Shown piece by piece: positions 1 through 7,427 of a DNA stretch of 64,000 bases. This DNA is from Pseudomonas sp. B21-040. GTDB lineage: Bacteria; Pseudomonadota; Gammaproteobacteria; Pseudomonadales; Pseudomonadaceae. Position 1 is the stretch's first letter; each line of letters starts with the position of its first letter. A model generated the notes under the pieces. That model searched no databases and was not told where the DNA came from. It worked only from the letters and a program-made list of their open reading frames with translations. Location of the stretch: positions 2,473,501-2,537,500 of the forward strand of contig NZ_CP087176.1 in NCBI RefSeq assembly GCF_024748695.1, written 5' to 3'. A program made the translations under genes and the position numbers.

Positions 1-870
1 CAGGTCGAGGGCGATAAGGTCTGGTTGCCGCCGGCAACGGTGGGCGATCACGTGCGCAAGGAGGGCGAGGAAGTCCGCCAGGGGCATCTGTTGCTCATGG
101 CCGGCAAGCGCTTGCGCGCCCAGGAACTGGGGCTACTGGCCGGTGCCGGGATTGCCCGGGTCGAGGTGTATCGGCCGTTGCGCGTGTGCCTGTTGAGCAG
201 CGGTGACGAGTTGCGCGAACCGGGTGAATCACTGGCGCCCGGGCAGATTTACAACAGCAATCGGTATTGCCTGTCCGCCCTGTTGCGCGGCTGGGGCGTC
301 GAAGTGCATGACTACGGGGTCATGGCCGATGAGTTGGCGGCCAGTCGGCATGCCTTGAGCCTGGCGTCGTCGGAGTGCGATCTGCTGCTGACCTCGGGCG
401 GCGTGTCGGTCGGCGAGGAGGACCATCTCAAGCGGGCCATCGATGAATTGGGCAGCGTGGATTTCTGGCGGCTGGCGATTCAACCGGGCAAACCGCTGGC
501 GTTCGGCGAGGTGGCCGGCAAGCCGTGGATTGGCATGCCGGGCAATCCTTCGGCCGCGTTGATCACCGCGTTGGTGGTGGTGCGTCCGTTCCTGCTCAGG
601 GCTCAGGGGGTGAGTCAGGTGATGCCGCGCCCGATGGCGCTGCCGGCCGGTTTCGACTGGCTGCAAAGCAACAAACGCCGACAATACCTGCGAGCCAAAC
701 TGGTTCCCGATGCCGACGGGCAATTGCGCGTGGAACTGCATCCGCAGCAGAGCTCGGCCATGTTGACGGCGGCCTGCTGGGCCGATGGCCTGGCCATCGT
801 GGAGCGCGAGCATCGGGTGCACAAGCACGACAACGTGGCGTTCCTGTCTTTCGCCGACCTGATGCATTGA
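1..870 (+). CDS. moeA: MoeA, molybdopterin molybdenumtransferase (5' partial)
   Basis: Cytoplasmic enzyme that inserts molybdate into adenylylated molybdopterin, the last step of molybdenum cofactor synthesis. The frame is already open at base 1. There are 289 codons present, so roughly 115 N-terminal residues of a usually ~405-residue protein lie outside the window. Visible are the SSGDEL segment, the TSGGVSVGEEDH molybdopterin-binding loop (MoCF fold) and the GMPGNPSAA loop, then the small C-terminal MoeA domain. The nitrate reductase encoded downstream needs this cofactor. The gene ends six bases before an ANR-type box that serves ubiU, so it belongs to an upstream transcription unit. Family identification is firm. 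Confidence 0.95.
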   Translation, partial: QVEGDKVWLPPATVGDHVRKEGEEVRQGHLLLMAGKRLRAQELGLLAGAGIARVEVYRPLRVCLLSSGDELREPGESLAPGQIYNSNRYCLSALLRGWGVEVHDYGVMADELAASRHALSLASSECDLLLTSGGVSVGEEDHLKRAIDELGSVDFWRLAIQPGKPLAFGEVAGKPWIGMPGNPSAALITALVVVRPFLLRAQGVSQVMPRPMALPAGFDWLQSNKRRQYLRAKLVPDADGQLRVELHPQQSSAMLTAACWADGLAIVEREHRVHKHDNVAFLSFADLMH

Positions 871-876
871 GGGCAA

Positions 877-890
877 TTGATTGCCGTCAA
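877..890 (+). promoter_or_regulatory. ANR/DNR (FNR-type) box for ubiUVT
   Basis: TTGATTGCCGTCAA matches the FNR/ANR consensus TTGAT-N4-ATCAA with one mismatch. Its centre (883.5) plus 41.5 falls near 925, and a TAGACT -10-like hexamer lies at 912-917, so this looks like a class II activator position. A CCTGTC/GACAGG hairpin (941-957) lies in the presumed 5' untranslated region. Confidence 0.75.
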
Positions 891-994
891 GGCCGTCGCC
901 GCCGGTCTCGCTAGACTGGCGGCGCACTCGACACTGCGGGCCTGTCCGAAAGACAGGGCGCGGGTCCGGACGTGTTCCTAGATGAGGATTCCCC

Positions 995-1990
995 ATGCAA
1001 CTGGTCTGCCCGGCAGGCAACCTGCCTGCGCTCAAAGCGGCGGTGCGCCAAGGCGCCGACGCCGTCTATGTCGGTTTTCGTGATGACACCAACGCCCGCC
1101 ATTTCGCCGGATTGAACATGGATGACAAGCAGTTCGATGCGGCGGTCGAACACATCCGCCAGCATCAACGCAAACTCTATGTCGCGGTCAATACTTACCC
1201 GCAGCCCAAGGGCTGGGAGCGCTGGCAGCGCGCGGTGGATCGTGCCGCCGATTTTGGCGTGGATGCGCTGATCGCTGCTGACCCTGGGGTCCTGGCGTAT
1301 GCCTGCGAGCGCCACCCGCAACTGACCTTGCACCTGTCGGTCCAGGGTTCCGCGACCCATGCCGCGGCGCTGGCGTTTTATGCGCAGCGCTACAACATTC
1401 GTCGTGCGGTGCTGCCACGGGTGCTGTCGTTGGCCCAGGTGCGTCAGGTCGCGGCCAACAGTCCGGTGCCCATCGAAGTCTTCGGCTTCGGCAGTTTGTG
1501 CATCATGGCCGAGGGGCGCTGCCATCTGTCTTCCTACATTACCGGTGAGTCTCCCAATTTGTGCGGCGTCTGTTCGCCGGCCAAGGCCGTACGCTGGAGC
1601 GAAGATGCCGAAGGCCTGAGCGCACGGCTCAATGACGTGCTGATCGACCGCTACACCCCTGACGAATCCGCCGGCTATCCGACTTTGTGCAAGGGACGTT
1701 TTCTGGTCAACGGCAAGCGCTTCCATGCGCTGGAGGAACCCACCAGCCTCGACACCCTGGACCTGCTTCCGGAGCTCGCGGCCATCGGGGTTGAAGCGGT
1801 CAAGATCGAAGGCCGCCAGCGTAGCCCGGCGTATGTCGAGCAAGTCACCCGGGTCTGGCGCGCGGCCCTCGACACCCATCGCGCGTCACCCAAGAGCTTC
1901 AAGGTCAAAGACCAATGGCGCCAGGTGCTGGCCGGTTTGTCCGAAGGCAGCCAGACCACACTGGGTGCCTACCATCGATCATGGCAATAA
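995..1990 (+). CDS. ubiU: UbiU, O2-independent ubiquinone hydroxylase subunit (U32 family)
   Basis: Subunit of the UbiU-UbiV heterodimer, which hydroxylates the ubiquinone ring without oxygen and so allows quinone synthesis during denitrification. It is a 331-residue U32-peptidase-family protein. Cysteines at 169, 176, 193 and 232 match the positions of the four [4Fe-4S] ligands known for E. coli UbiU. Translation starts at ATG 995 behind a GATGAGGA-type site. ubiV follows after ten bases and ubiT overlaps ubiV, giving a compact operon. An ANR-type box lies about 105 bases upstream, which fits anaerobic induction. Order next to moeA is as I know it from P. aeruginosa. This is firmer than the generic U32 protease label. 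Confidence 0.95.
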   Translation: MQLVCPAGNLPALKAAVRQGADAVYVGFRDDTNARHFAGLNMDDKQFDAAVEHIRQHQRKLYVAVNTYPQPKGWERWQRAVDRAADFGVDALIAADPGVLAYACERHPQLTLHLSVQGSATHAAALAFYAQRYNIRRAVLPRVLSLAQVRQVAANSPVPIEVFGFGSLCIMAEGRCHLSSYITGESPNLCGVCSPAKAVRWSEDAEGLSARLNDVLIDRYTPDESAGYPTLCKGRFLVNGKRFHALEEPTSLDTLDLLPELAAIGVEAVKIEGRQRSPAYVEQVTRVWRAALDTHRASPKSFKVKDQWRQVLAGLSEGSQTTLGAYHRSWQ

Positions 1991-2000
1991 GGGGCTGAAC

Positions 2001-2891
2001 ATGAAGCTGAGCCTGGGACCGGTCCTGTATTACTGGGACAAGGAACAATTGGGGCAATTTTACGCCGAGATGTCGAGCCTGCCCCTGGATGTGATTTACC
2101 TGGGAGAAACCGTGTGCTCGAAGCGTCGGGCATTCTCCCTGGATCAATGGCTGGGCCTGGGTCGCGAGTTGCAGGCGTGTAGCCAGGCGCAACTGGTGCT
2201 GTCCAGCCTGACCCTGATCGAAGCCGCGTCAGAACTCTCCAGCCTGCGTCGCCTGTGCGACAACGGCGAGTTGCTGGTGGAAGCCAATGACATGGGCGCG
2301 GTGCAACTGCTGGCCGAACGCAAGTTGCCGTTTGTGGGCGGGCCGGCGCTGAATCTGTACAACGGTCATGCCCTGACGCAACTGCAAGACAGCGGCATGG
2401 TCCGTTGGGTGCCGCCGGTGGAGTGTTCGGCAGCGCTGATTCGCGCAGTGCTTGAACAGGTGCGCGAGCTGGGCCGTGAAGTGCCGCAAGTGGAAGTCTT
2501 TGCCTATGGGCATTTACCCCTGGCCTATTCCGCTCGCTGCTTTACCGCCCGGGCAGAAAACCGGCCCAAGGATGACTGCCAGTTCTGTTGCATCAACTAC
2601 CCCGATGGGTTGGCGCTGAGCAGTCAGGCCGGGCAGGCGTTGTTCACCCTCAACGGTATTCAGACGATGTCGGCCGAGGTGACTAATCTGCTGGCCGATT
2701 ACCCGGGGCTGGTGGCCAGCGGCGCGGACATCGTGCGCTTGAGCCCTCGGGCCCAGGGCATGGTCGAGGTGATTGAGGCCTGGCAACGGGTGCGTCAGGG
2801 CGAGGCGCCACCGCTGTTTGTCGATGGCTGCAATGGCTATTGGCATGGCCAGGCCGGGATGTTGCGTGTTGAGGAGGCTGGCCTGTGCTGA
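2001..2891 (+). CDS. ubiV: UbiV, O2-independent ubiquinone hydroxylase subunit
   Basis: Partner of UbiU in anaerobic ubiquinone ring hydroxylation. The protein has 296 residues from ATG 2001 (MKLSLGPVLYYWDK). The frame extends further upstream but those codons overlap ubiU and are not needed. Cysteines 39, 180, 193 and 197 fall at the known E. coli UbiV [4Fe-4S] ligand positions, with an extra Cys at 196. It lies ten bases after ubiU, and its stop overlaps the ubiT start by seven bases, so the three genes are probably translationally coupled and controlled by the same ANR-type promoter. Confidence 0.95.
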   Translation: MKLSLGPVLYYWDKEQLGQFYAEMSSLPLDVIYLGETVCSKRRAFSLDQWLGLGRELQACSQAQLVLSSLTLIEAASELSSLRRLCDNGELLVEANDMGAVQLLAERKLPFVGGPALNLYNGHALTQLQDSGMVRWVPPVECSAALIRAVLEQVRELGREVPQVEVFAYGHLPLAYSARCFTARAENRPKDDCQFCCINYPDGLALSSQAGQALFTLNGIQTMSAEVTNLLADYPGLVASGADIVRLSPRAQGMVEVIEAWQRVRQGEAPPLFVDGCNGYWHGQAGMLRVEEAGLC

Positions 2892-3355
2892 AGCGAAAAA
2901 AATGGCTGTTGTACGGTGCCGATCGAGTGCTTCCACTGGTTCGTCGGGTGCCCTTTGTGGTGCAGCGCCTGGCGTTGCAACAGGCGCTCAACCGCTGCCT
3001 CGCCGAGCCGTTGCGTGACGGTGAGTTCGACCTGTTGCGCGGTCGCTGGCTGTGCTTGCGCATCCCGGACCTCGGGCTTTGCTGGTACTTGAGTCGATCG
3101 CGTGACGGGCTACAGATTGCCGAGCGGGCCGAGGCCGATGTGACCATCAGTGGCAACTGGCGTGAGTTTCTGTTGCTGGCCAGTCGGCAGGAGGACCCGG
3201 ACACCCTGTTTTTCCGTCGACGCCTGGTCATCGAGGGGGATACCGAATTGGGATTGACCCTGAAGAACCTGATCGACAGCCTCGACCCGGACGTATTGCC
3301 TGCCTGGCTGTGGCGCAATCTGGAGCGGGCGGGGAAGGGGTTGGCGGCAGGCTGA
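2885..3355 (+). CDS. ubiT: UbiT, SCP2-domain lipid-binding accessory protein for anaerobic ubiquinone synthesis
   Basis: A 156-residue protein with an SCP2 sterol-carrier-like fold in its central and C-terminal part (about residues 40-140). UbiT is thought to bind polyprenylated quinone precursors and hand them to the anaerobic Ubi enzymes, as UbiJ does aerobically. The start ATG 2885 lies inside the last codons of ubiV. The basic N-terminus (LKRKKWLLYGADRVL) may touch membranes. It is the last gene of the ubiUVT unit. A GGAGCGAG/CTCGCTCC hairpin follows at 3371-3390. Confidence 0.92.
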   Translation: MLKRKKWLLYGADRVLPLVRRVPFVVQRLALQQALNRCLAEPLRDGEFDLLRGRWLCLRIPDLGLCWYLSRSRDGLQIAERAEADVTISGNWREFLLLASRQEDPDTLFFRRRLVIEGDTELGLTLKNLIDSLDPDVLPAWLWRNLERAGKGLAAG

Positions 3356-3370
3356 CCGACACCCATCAAC

Positions 3371-3390
3371 GGAGCGAGCCTGCTCGCTCC
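3371..3390. repeat. REP-like hairpin between convergent genes
   Basis: GGAGCGAG-CCTG-CTCGCTCC is a perfect 8-bp stem in the 67-base gap between ubiT and the oppositely oriented DGC gene. It shares its core with the REP pair at 54055-54116. It may act as a bidirectional terminator, although no clean T run follows (GACACGGGTTTTG). Confidence 0.5.
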
Positions 3391-3422
3391 GACACGGGTT
3401 TTGTTTTGCCCGGCAGGCCTTT

Positions 3423-3821
3423 TCAGTGGGTTTCGGTTTGCCGGTTTTCAAGCGGCCGGGCATCACTGGCTATCAACTGTTTGATCCCTTCAAACAACTC
3501 ATCACACTGCGCTTCGGTGCAGTCCTCGGCATAGCGTTTGCGCAGCCCGTAGTGGCTGAGAATCAGGTGCACGTCGGCGTGCAGGCCATGTTGCTTCAAA
3601 CAGTTTTCGACGCACTGCAAGGGGCAGCCGTCCAGTGCCAGGATCCGGCGTCCCGAGCGTGCCTTGTTGACCAGCGCGCTGACATGCCCACCGACCCCGG
3701 CAATGCAGGACATTTCGGCGAGCCCCTGGCGATCCAGGCGCACCGCCAGGGTGTTGGCCAGTTGGGCAACGTTGGAGCAGCCTGAGCAGGAGTAAACCAG
3801 AGGCAGGGTGGGTGAGGGCAT
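3423..3821 (-). CDS. DGC-domain putative zinc-binding protein
   Basis: A 132-residue cytoplasmic protein of the DGC family, named after its Asp-Gly-Cys motif and seen here as LDGCPLQCVENC. Other conserved cysteines are in VYSCSGCSNVAQ near the N-terminus and SCIAGVGG around residue 40. The pattern suggests metal binding, but the reaction is unknown. ATG 3821 was chosen over an in-frame ATG 36 bases upstream because GGAGAA precedes it at a normal distance. An ANR/DNR-type box at 3876-3889 would place a start near 3841, just ahead of this ATG, so expression under oxygen limitation is likely. It sits between dnr and ubiT. Confidence 0.8.
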   Translation of the reverse strand: MPSPTLPLVYSCSGCSNVAQLANTLAVRLDRQGLAEMSCIAGVGGHVSALVNKARSGRRILALDGCPLQCVENCLKQHGLHADVHLILSHYGLRKRYAEDCTEAQCDELFEGIKQLIASDARPLENRQTETH

Positions 3822-3875
3822 GAAGGTTCTCCGCAGGTGGACCCGGTCAGTGTGCAAGGCTGTACGCCTTGCGCC

Positions 3876-3889
3876 TTGATGAGGGTCAA
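3876..3889 (-). promoter_or_regulatory. ANR/DNR box upstream of the DGC-domain gene
   Basis: On the minus strand this reads TTGACCCTCATCAA, one mismatch from TTGAT-N4-ATCAA. The centre lies 41.5 bases before a predicted start at about 3841, twenty bases ahead of the DGC gene ATG. It lies within the gap downstream of dnr, so the DGC gene has its own promoter. Confidence 0.7.
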
Positions 3890-3903
3890 GTCCACCGGTT
3901 CAG

Positions 3904-4581
3904 TTACGGGTGATAAGTCGCCAGTTCGTCTTCCGCGAGGATGCGGATGTTGCGGCGCTCCATGGCGATCAGGCCGCTCTCCACCAGTCGATGCAAAATG
4001 CGCGAGAAGGTTTCCGGCTGGATGCCCAGCTTCGAGGCCACCAGGCGTTTGGAGACTTGCAGCACGATCTGGCCGTTGACCGGGTCGCGCTCCTGGAACA
4101 GAAAATTGATCACACGCCGGCTGGCGTTGGTCAGGGTCAGGGTGTCGATGTCCTTGAGGCGCTGATGCAAGTGAATGCTCATGCTCGCCAGGATCGCCAG
4201 GCAGACTTTCGGCTGATCTTCCAGGGCGTTGCGATAATGGCTGCCCTCGATGCTGACCAGCACGCAGTCCTTCAGGGCCGTGGCGCTCACCGGGTAAAAA
4301 CGGATCTGGCTGAACAGCAGGGCCTCGGCAAAGGTTTGCCCGGGCTGGATGATTTCCACCAGGTTTTCCTGGCCTTCTCCAGTGATCCGATAGAGCTTGA
4401 TCTGGCCGCTGATCAGCAGGAAAAAGCGCTTGGCCGGATCCCCTTGGTGCAGGAGCGTGCTGTGACAACTCAGGCGTTTGAGCGTGGCCAGGCCACAGAC
4501 TTCTTCAAACACCTTGTCCGGCAATTGCTTGAACAGGTGATGACGACGCAACATTAAAACGGTGGAAGGGTGAGTCAGCAT
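3904..4581 (-). CDS. dnr: Dnr-type Crp/Fnr regulator of denitrification
   Basis: A 225-residue Crp/Fnr-family activator. It has an N-terminal cyclic-nucleotide-binding-like barrel (about residues 15-130), a dimer helix, and a C-terminal winged helix-turn-helix with VASKLGIQPETFSRILHRL as recognition region. It lacks the N-terminal cysteine cluster of oxygen-sensing FNR/ANR, as expected for DNR, which senses NO via haem. The E-x-x-S-R pattern in the recognition helix (ETFSR) predicts binding to TTGAT-N4-ATCAA sites, five of which occur in this window. A NarL-type 7-2-7 site (4646-4661) lies about 65 bases upstream, consistent with NarXL control of dnr. Its position between the DGC gene and narL differs from P. 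aeruginosa, where dnr lies near nirS. Confidence 0.88.
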   Translation of the reverse strand: MLTHPSTVLMLRRHHLFKQLPDKVFEEVCGLATLKRLSCHSTLLHQGDPAKRFFLLISGQIKLYRITGEGQENLVEIIQPGQTFAEALLFSQIRFYPVSATALKDCVLVSIEGSHYRNALEDQPKVCLAILASMSIHLHQRLKDIDTLTLTNASRRVINFLFQERDPVNGQIVLQVSKRLVASKLGIQPETFSRILHRLVESGLIAMERRNIRILAEDELATYHP

Positions 4582-4645
4582 GGCGTACCTCCGCTACCGG
4601 TCATGGTAAAGCGTGCTGGCCCCATGGCCTATGCCTCCACCGGAC

Positions 4646-4661
4646 TACCTCCAAAGGGGAA
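4646..4661. promoter_or_regulatory. NarL-type 7-2-7 site before dnr
   Basis: TACCTCC-AA-AGGGGAA resembles paired NarL heptamers (TACYYMT and its inverse separated by two bases), with a near-complete match in both halves. It lies in the 86-base gap between narL and dnr. A further TACCTCC occurs at 4586-4592. Confidence 0.55.
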
Positions 4662-4667
4662 TGGTGC

Positions 4668-5315
4668 TCAGCCTGTGTTGCGCAGATGCTCCATCGCCCA
4701 CACAGCAGCCTCGACGCGCGAGCGCAGCCCCAGTTTGTGCAGCAGGTTCTTCACATGAACCTTGACCGTGCCTTCGGTGATGCCCAGCTTGTGGCCGATC
4801 ACTTTGTTGCTCAAGCCGCTGGCGATGGTCTTGAGCACCTGACGCTCGCGTTCGGTCAGCTCGACCTCGGCCTGGCGCGGAGGTGAGCGCAGCGCCTGGG
4901 CCATGACCCGGGTCAGGCCTGGGCTGACGACCAGCGCGCCGTCCAGGGCATCGCGGATGTACTGAATCAGCAGTTCGGGCTCCATGTCCTTGAGCAGGTA
5001 GCCATCGGCGTCCAGGCGCAACGCATCGCGAATATCGTCTTCGGCATCGGATACGGTAAACAGCAGCACCTTGGCGGTGCAGTGCATGGCCCGCAAGCGT
5101 CGCAGGGTTTCAATGCCATTCATTTGCGGCATGTTGTTATCGAGCAGCAACAGGTCAGGTTGCAGCGGCTCGATCATGGCCAGGGCTTCCTCGCCGTGGC
5201 CGGCTTCGCCGACAATCAGGAAATCATCTTCAAGTTCGAGTATCTGGCGGATGCCGCGACGCATCATGGGATGGTCGTCGACCAACAGGATCCGGTATTG
5301 CGGGGACGGGTTCAT
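4668..5315 (-). CDS. narL: NarL, nitrate/nitrite response regulator
   Basis: A 215-residue response regulator with a receiver domain (about 8-125) and a C-terminal LuxR/FixJ-type helix-turn-helix (about 148-210). The predicted phospho-acceptor is Asp59 in LLLLDNNMPQ; the acidic pair DD at 13-14 and a Lys in YLLKDM complete the site. Its gene start overlaps the narX stop (ATGA), so sensor and regulator are co-translated. It probably binds the TACCTCC-type palindromes at 4646, 7205 and 7302. Confidence 0.95.
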   Translation of the reverse strand: MNPSPQYRILLVDDHPMMRRGIRQILELEDDFLIVGEAGHGEEALAMIEPLQPDLLLLDNNMPQMNGIETLRRLRAMHCTAKVLLFTVSDAEDDIRDALRLDADGYLLKDMEPELLIQYIRDALDGALVVSPGLTRVMAQALRSPPRQAEVELTERERQVLKTIASGLSNKVIGHKLGITEGTVKVHVKNLLHKLGLRSRVEAAVWAMEHLRNTG

Positions 5316-7114
5316 GTGACGCTACCTTTTGTGGGTTGTCCGAGAAACTCCGGTCGGAATTCCATCTGGACGAGGGTGCCCTGAGGCTCCCTGGAAACGA
5401 TCTGCAACTGCCCGTGCAAGCTGCGGGCACGTTCATTCATGATGGTCAGGCCGTGGTGCTCGCGCTGATCGCAACTGTCGCTGAAGCCCCGGCCATCGTC
5501 CTCGATCGACAGCCGCACGATCTCGCCGTCCTGGCGCAGTTGCAGCCAGGCGTTTTGCGCGTGGGCATGGCGCAGGCAATTGGAGAGTGCCTCGCGTGTG
5601 ATCTGGAGGATGTGGATCTGCTCACTGGCGGACATTTCGAACGCCAAGCTGTCGACCTGCAGGTGTACCTGGAACTCGCCCCGGCGGGAAAACTCCTCGG
5701 CGGTTTCCTTGAGTTCCGGAATCAGGCCGGCGTCGTGAATCTGCAAGCGGAAGGTGGTCAGCAATTCGCGTAACTGGCGGTAGGCATTGTTCAGCCCTTC
5801 GCGCAGTTCCGCGGTGACGTTTTCCAAGGTTGCCACGGGCTCGCCGCGACGCATCAGGGTCTGCATGCGGCTGACTTGCAGCTTCATGTACGACAGGGCC
5901 TGGGCCAGAGAATCGTGCAACTCGCGGGCAATGATGGTGCGCTCTTCGAGCAACAACAGGCGATGGTCCTGCTCGCGTTGACGCTTGAGCGAGAGCGAGG
6001 TGCCGATCAGGTTGGCCAGGGCCTGGATCAGTTGGGTTTCCCAGGCTTGCGGGGCGTGCCCATCGATGAAGTGGGCCTTGAGTTCGCCCAGTTCGCTGCC
6101 CTGATTGCTTATGCTCAACGTGATCGGGTGGGGTTGAAGATGCTTCTGGCACGTGGCGCAATTGCTGCTGGCGCAGACCTCCCGGTTGCTGGCGCCATGC
6201 AGGGCGAGCAATTGCTGGGCCGGGGCCTGCAATTGGCCTTGCAGGCACAGCGACAGGCGCAACCCGGGCAGGCGCGTCTGGAAGCGCCGGATCAATTCGT
6301 CCAGGCCCTCGGCGTTGGCCAGGCGTGTGGCCAGGCTGCGACTGCTTTGATACAGCAATTCCAGGGCGGCGTTGGCCTGTTGCAGGTTCAGGGTCTTTTG
6401 CAGGACCTGTGTTTCCAGGGTGCGATGAGACTCCTCGATGGTTTCGGCCATGGCATTGAAGCTCATGGCCAACTGTCCCAGCTCGTCTTGAGACTGATGA
6501 TTGACCCGGGCCTTGAAGTCGCCTCGGCGAAAGCGTTGGGTGGCCTCGACCAATTCCCCCAGCGGGGTCACCACGCTGTATTGCAGTTCGTACAGGCCAA
6601 TCAGCAGGATGATCATGGTGGTGAACAGGGCCGCCCCCTGTATCACCTGCTGCCAGGTTTGCTTTTGCTCGCTTTGGCGCTGCAACAGGCTGACGAACCG
6701 GTTCAGTTGTTCAACGAAGGGCTGGGCGCCGGCCTGAAATGTCGTCGCATCGCCGCGGATCAACGCCGGATGCAAGTCTTCGTTCCAGGTTTGCTGGAGC
6801 TGCTGGTAGCTGCGTTGCAAGTCGGGATTGGCGCCGTCGTCCAGCACGGTCTTGAGGGACTGGCTGGTGAGGCGCTGTTGCAAGCTCTGGGCAACGCGGG
6901 CGAGTTCTTCGGTGTCGGCCCCCGACGCCAGCTTCCAGCTCAGGTGATAGGTCTCCATGCGCACCGAGCCTGCGGTGTTGATCGCCGCCGCGTCGCCCTG
7001 GCTGAACCAGGCGATCAGACCGGCGCTCAGCGAGCTGGCGAGGGCGAGCACGGCAATCAGGATGACCGCGAGCCCTGCGCGCGCGGGCAGGGAACTGCGC
7101 AACCAGCGGATCAT
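5312..7114 (-). CDS. narX: NarX, nitrate/nitrite sensor histidine kinase
   Basis: Inner-membrane kinase that senses nitrate in the periplasm and phosphorylates NarL. ATG 7114 (MIRWLRSSLPAR) gives 600 residues. A longer in-frame start at 7204 lacks a signal-like character and would run through the promoter region. The first membrane helix spans about residues 13-35. It is followed by the nitrate-binding P-box (NTAGSVRMETYHLSW), a second helix, a HAMP domain, a cysteine-bearing central module (SNCATCQKH), a HisKA_3 segment with ARELHDSLAQAL, and a HATPase domain ending in DDGRGFSD. It overlaps narL by four bases. Confidence 0.93.
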   Translation of the reverse strand: MIRWLRSSLPARAGLAVILIAVLALASSLSAGLIAWFSQGDAAAINTAGSVRMETYHLSWKLASGADTEELARVAQSLQQRLTSQSLKTVLDDGANPDLQRSYQQLQQTWNEDLHPALIRGDATTFQAGAQPFVEQLNRFVSLLQRQSEQKQTWQQVIQGAALFTTMIILLIGLYELQYSVVTPLGELVEATQRFRRGDFKARVNHQSQDELGQLAMSFNAMAETIEESHRTLETQVLQKTLNLQQANAALELLYQSSRSLATRLANAEGLDELIRRFQTRLPGLRLSLCLQGQLQAPAQQLLALHGASNREVCASSNCATCQKHLQPHPITLSISNQGSELGELKAHFIDGHAPQAWETQLIQALANLIGTSLSLKRQREQDHRLLLLEERTIIARELHDSLAQALSYMKLQVSRMQTLMRRGEPVATLENVTAELREGLNNAYRQLRELLTTFRLQIHDAGLIPELKETAEEFSRRGEFQVHLQVDSLAFEMSASEQIHILQITREALSNCLRHAHAQNAWLQLRQDGEIVRLSIEDDGRGFSDSCDQREHHGLTIMNERARSLHGQLQIVSREPQGTLVQMEFRPEFLGQPTKGSVT

Positions 7115-7204
7115 TCGCGCAGGCCTTGGGTAAACACGTGAAAACCGGCCATGCAGAACTCCAGGGAACAACAGTTGACGGTTTTGCCGCCGAACCCGGC
7201 GCAC

Positions 7205-7220
7205 TACCTCTAAAGAGTTG
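7205..7220. promoter_or_regulatory. NarL-type site, narX-proximal
   Basis: TACCTCT-AA-AGAGTTG: the left half fits the NarL heptamer well, the right half less so (two mismatches). It is located 91 bases upstream of the narX start in the narX-narK divergent region. Confidence 0.45.
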
Positions 7221-7301
7221 TCGACCGATCGGTGCCAGCAACGCCGTTGAAGTGAAACGGCAAGATGCTGATAAACAAAGGGTTTACAGGTTTTTGCGCA
7301 C

Positions 7302-7317
7302 TACCTCCTTGGAGGTA
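7302..7317. promoter_or_regulatory. NarL-type perfect 7-2-7 palindrome in the narX-narK promoter
   Basis: TACCTCC-TT-GGAGGTA is a perfect inverted repeat with the two-base spacing of NarL dimer sites. It sits 39 bases upstream of the ANR box at 7356, an arrangement that allows joint activation of narK1K2GHJI by NarL and ANR/DNR. The 313-base gap 7115-7427 otherwise contains no gene. Confidence 0.65.
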
Positions 7318-7355
7318 GGCTGCGCAAGCATAGGCTTGTGGGCCTCGGGGCTTCG

Positions 7356-7369
7356 TTGATCCGGATCAA
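7356..7369. promoter_or_regulatory. Perfect ANR/DNR box for the nar operon
   Basis: TTGATCCGGATCAA matches the FNR/ANR consensus exactly. The centre (7362.5) plus 41.5 gives a start near 7404, and TAGTCT at 7392-7397 is a fitting -10 hexamer. narK1 begins at 7428. The symmetric site may also serve narX in the opposite direction. Confidence 0.85.
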
Positions 7370-7427
7370 GTTTTTGCGGGGTTGGCCTCTCTAGTCTGCC
7401 GTCATGGCTAATTGACTGGAGAGCGAG

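Noticed and set aside
1725..2000. Upstream extension of the ubiV frame (388-codon version)
   Set aside because: It overlaps the conserved end of ubiU. The family N-terminus and the cysteine numbering fit the start at 2001.
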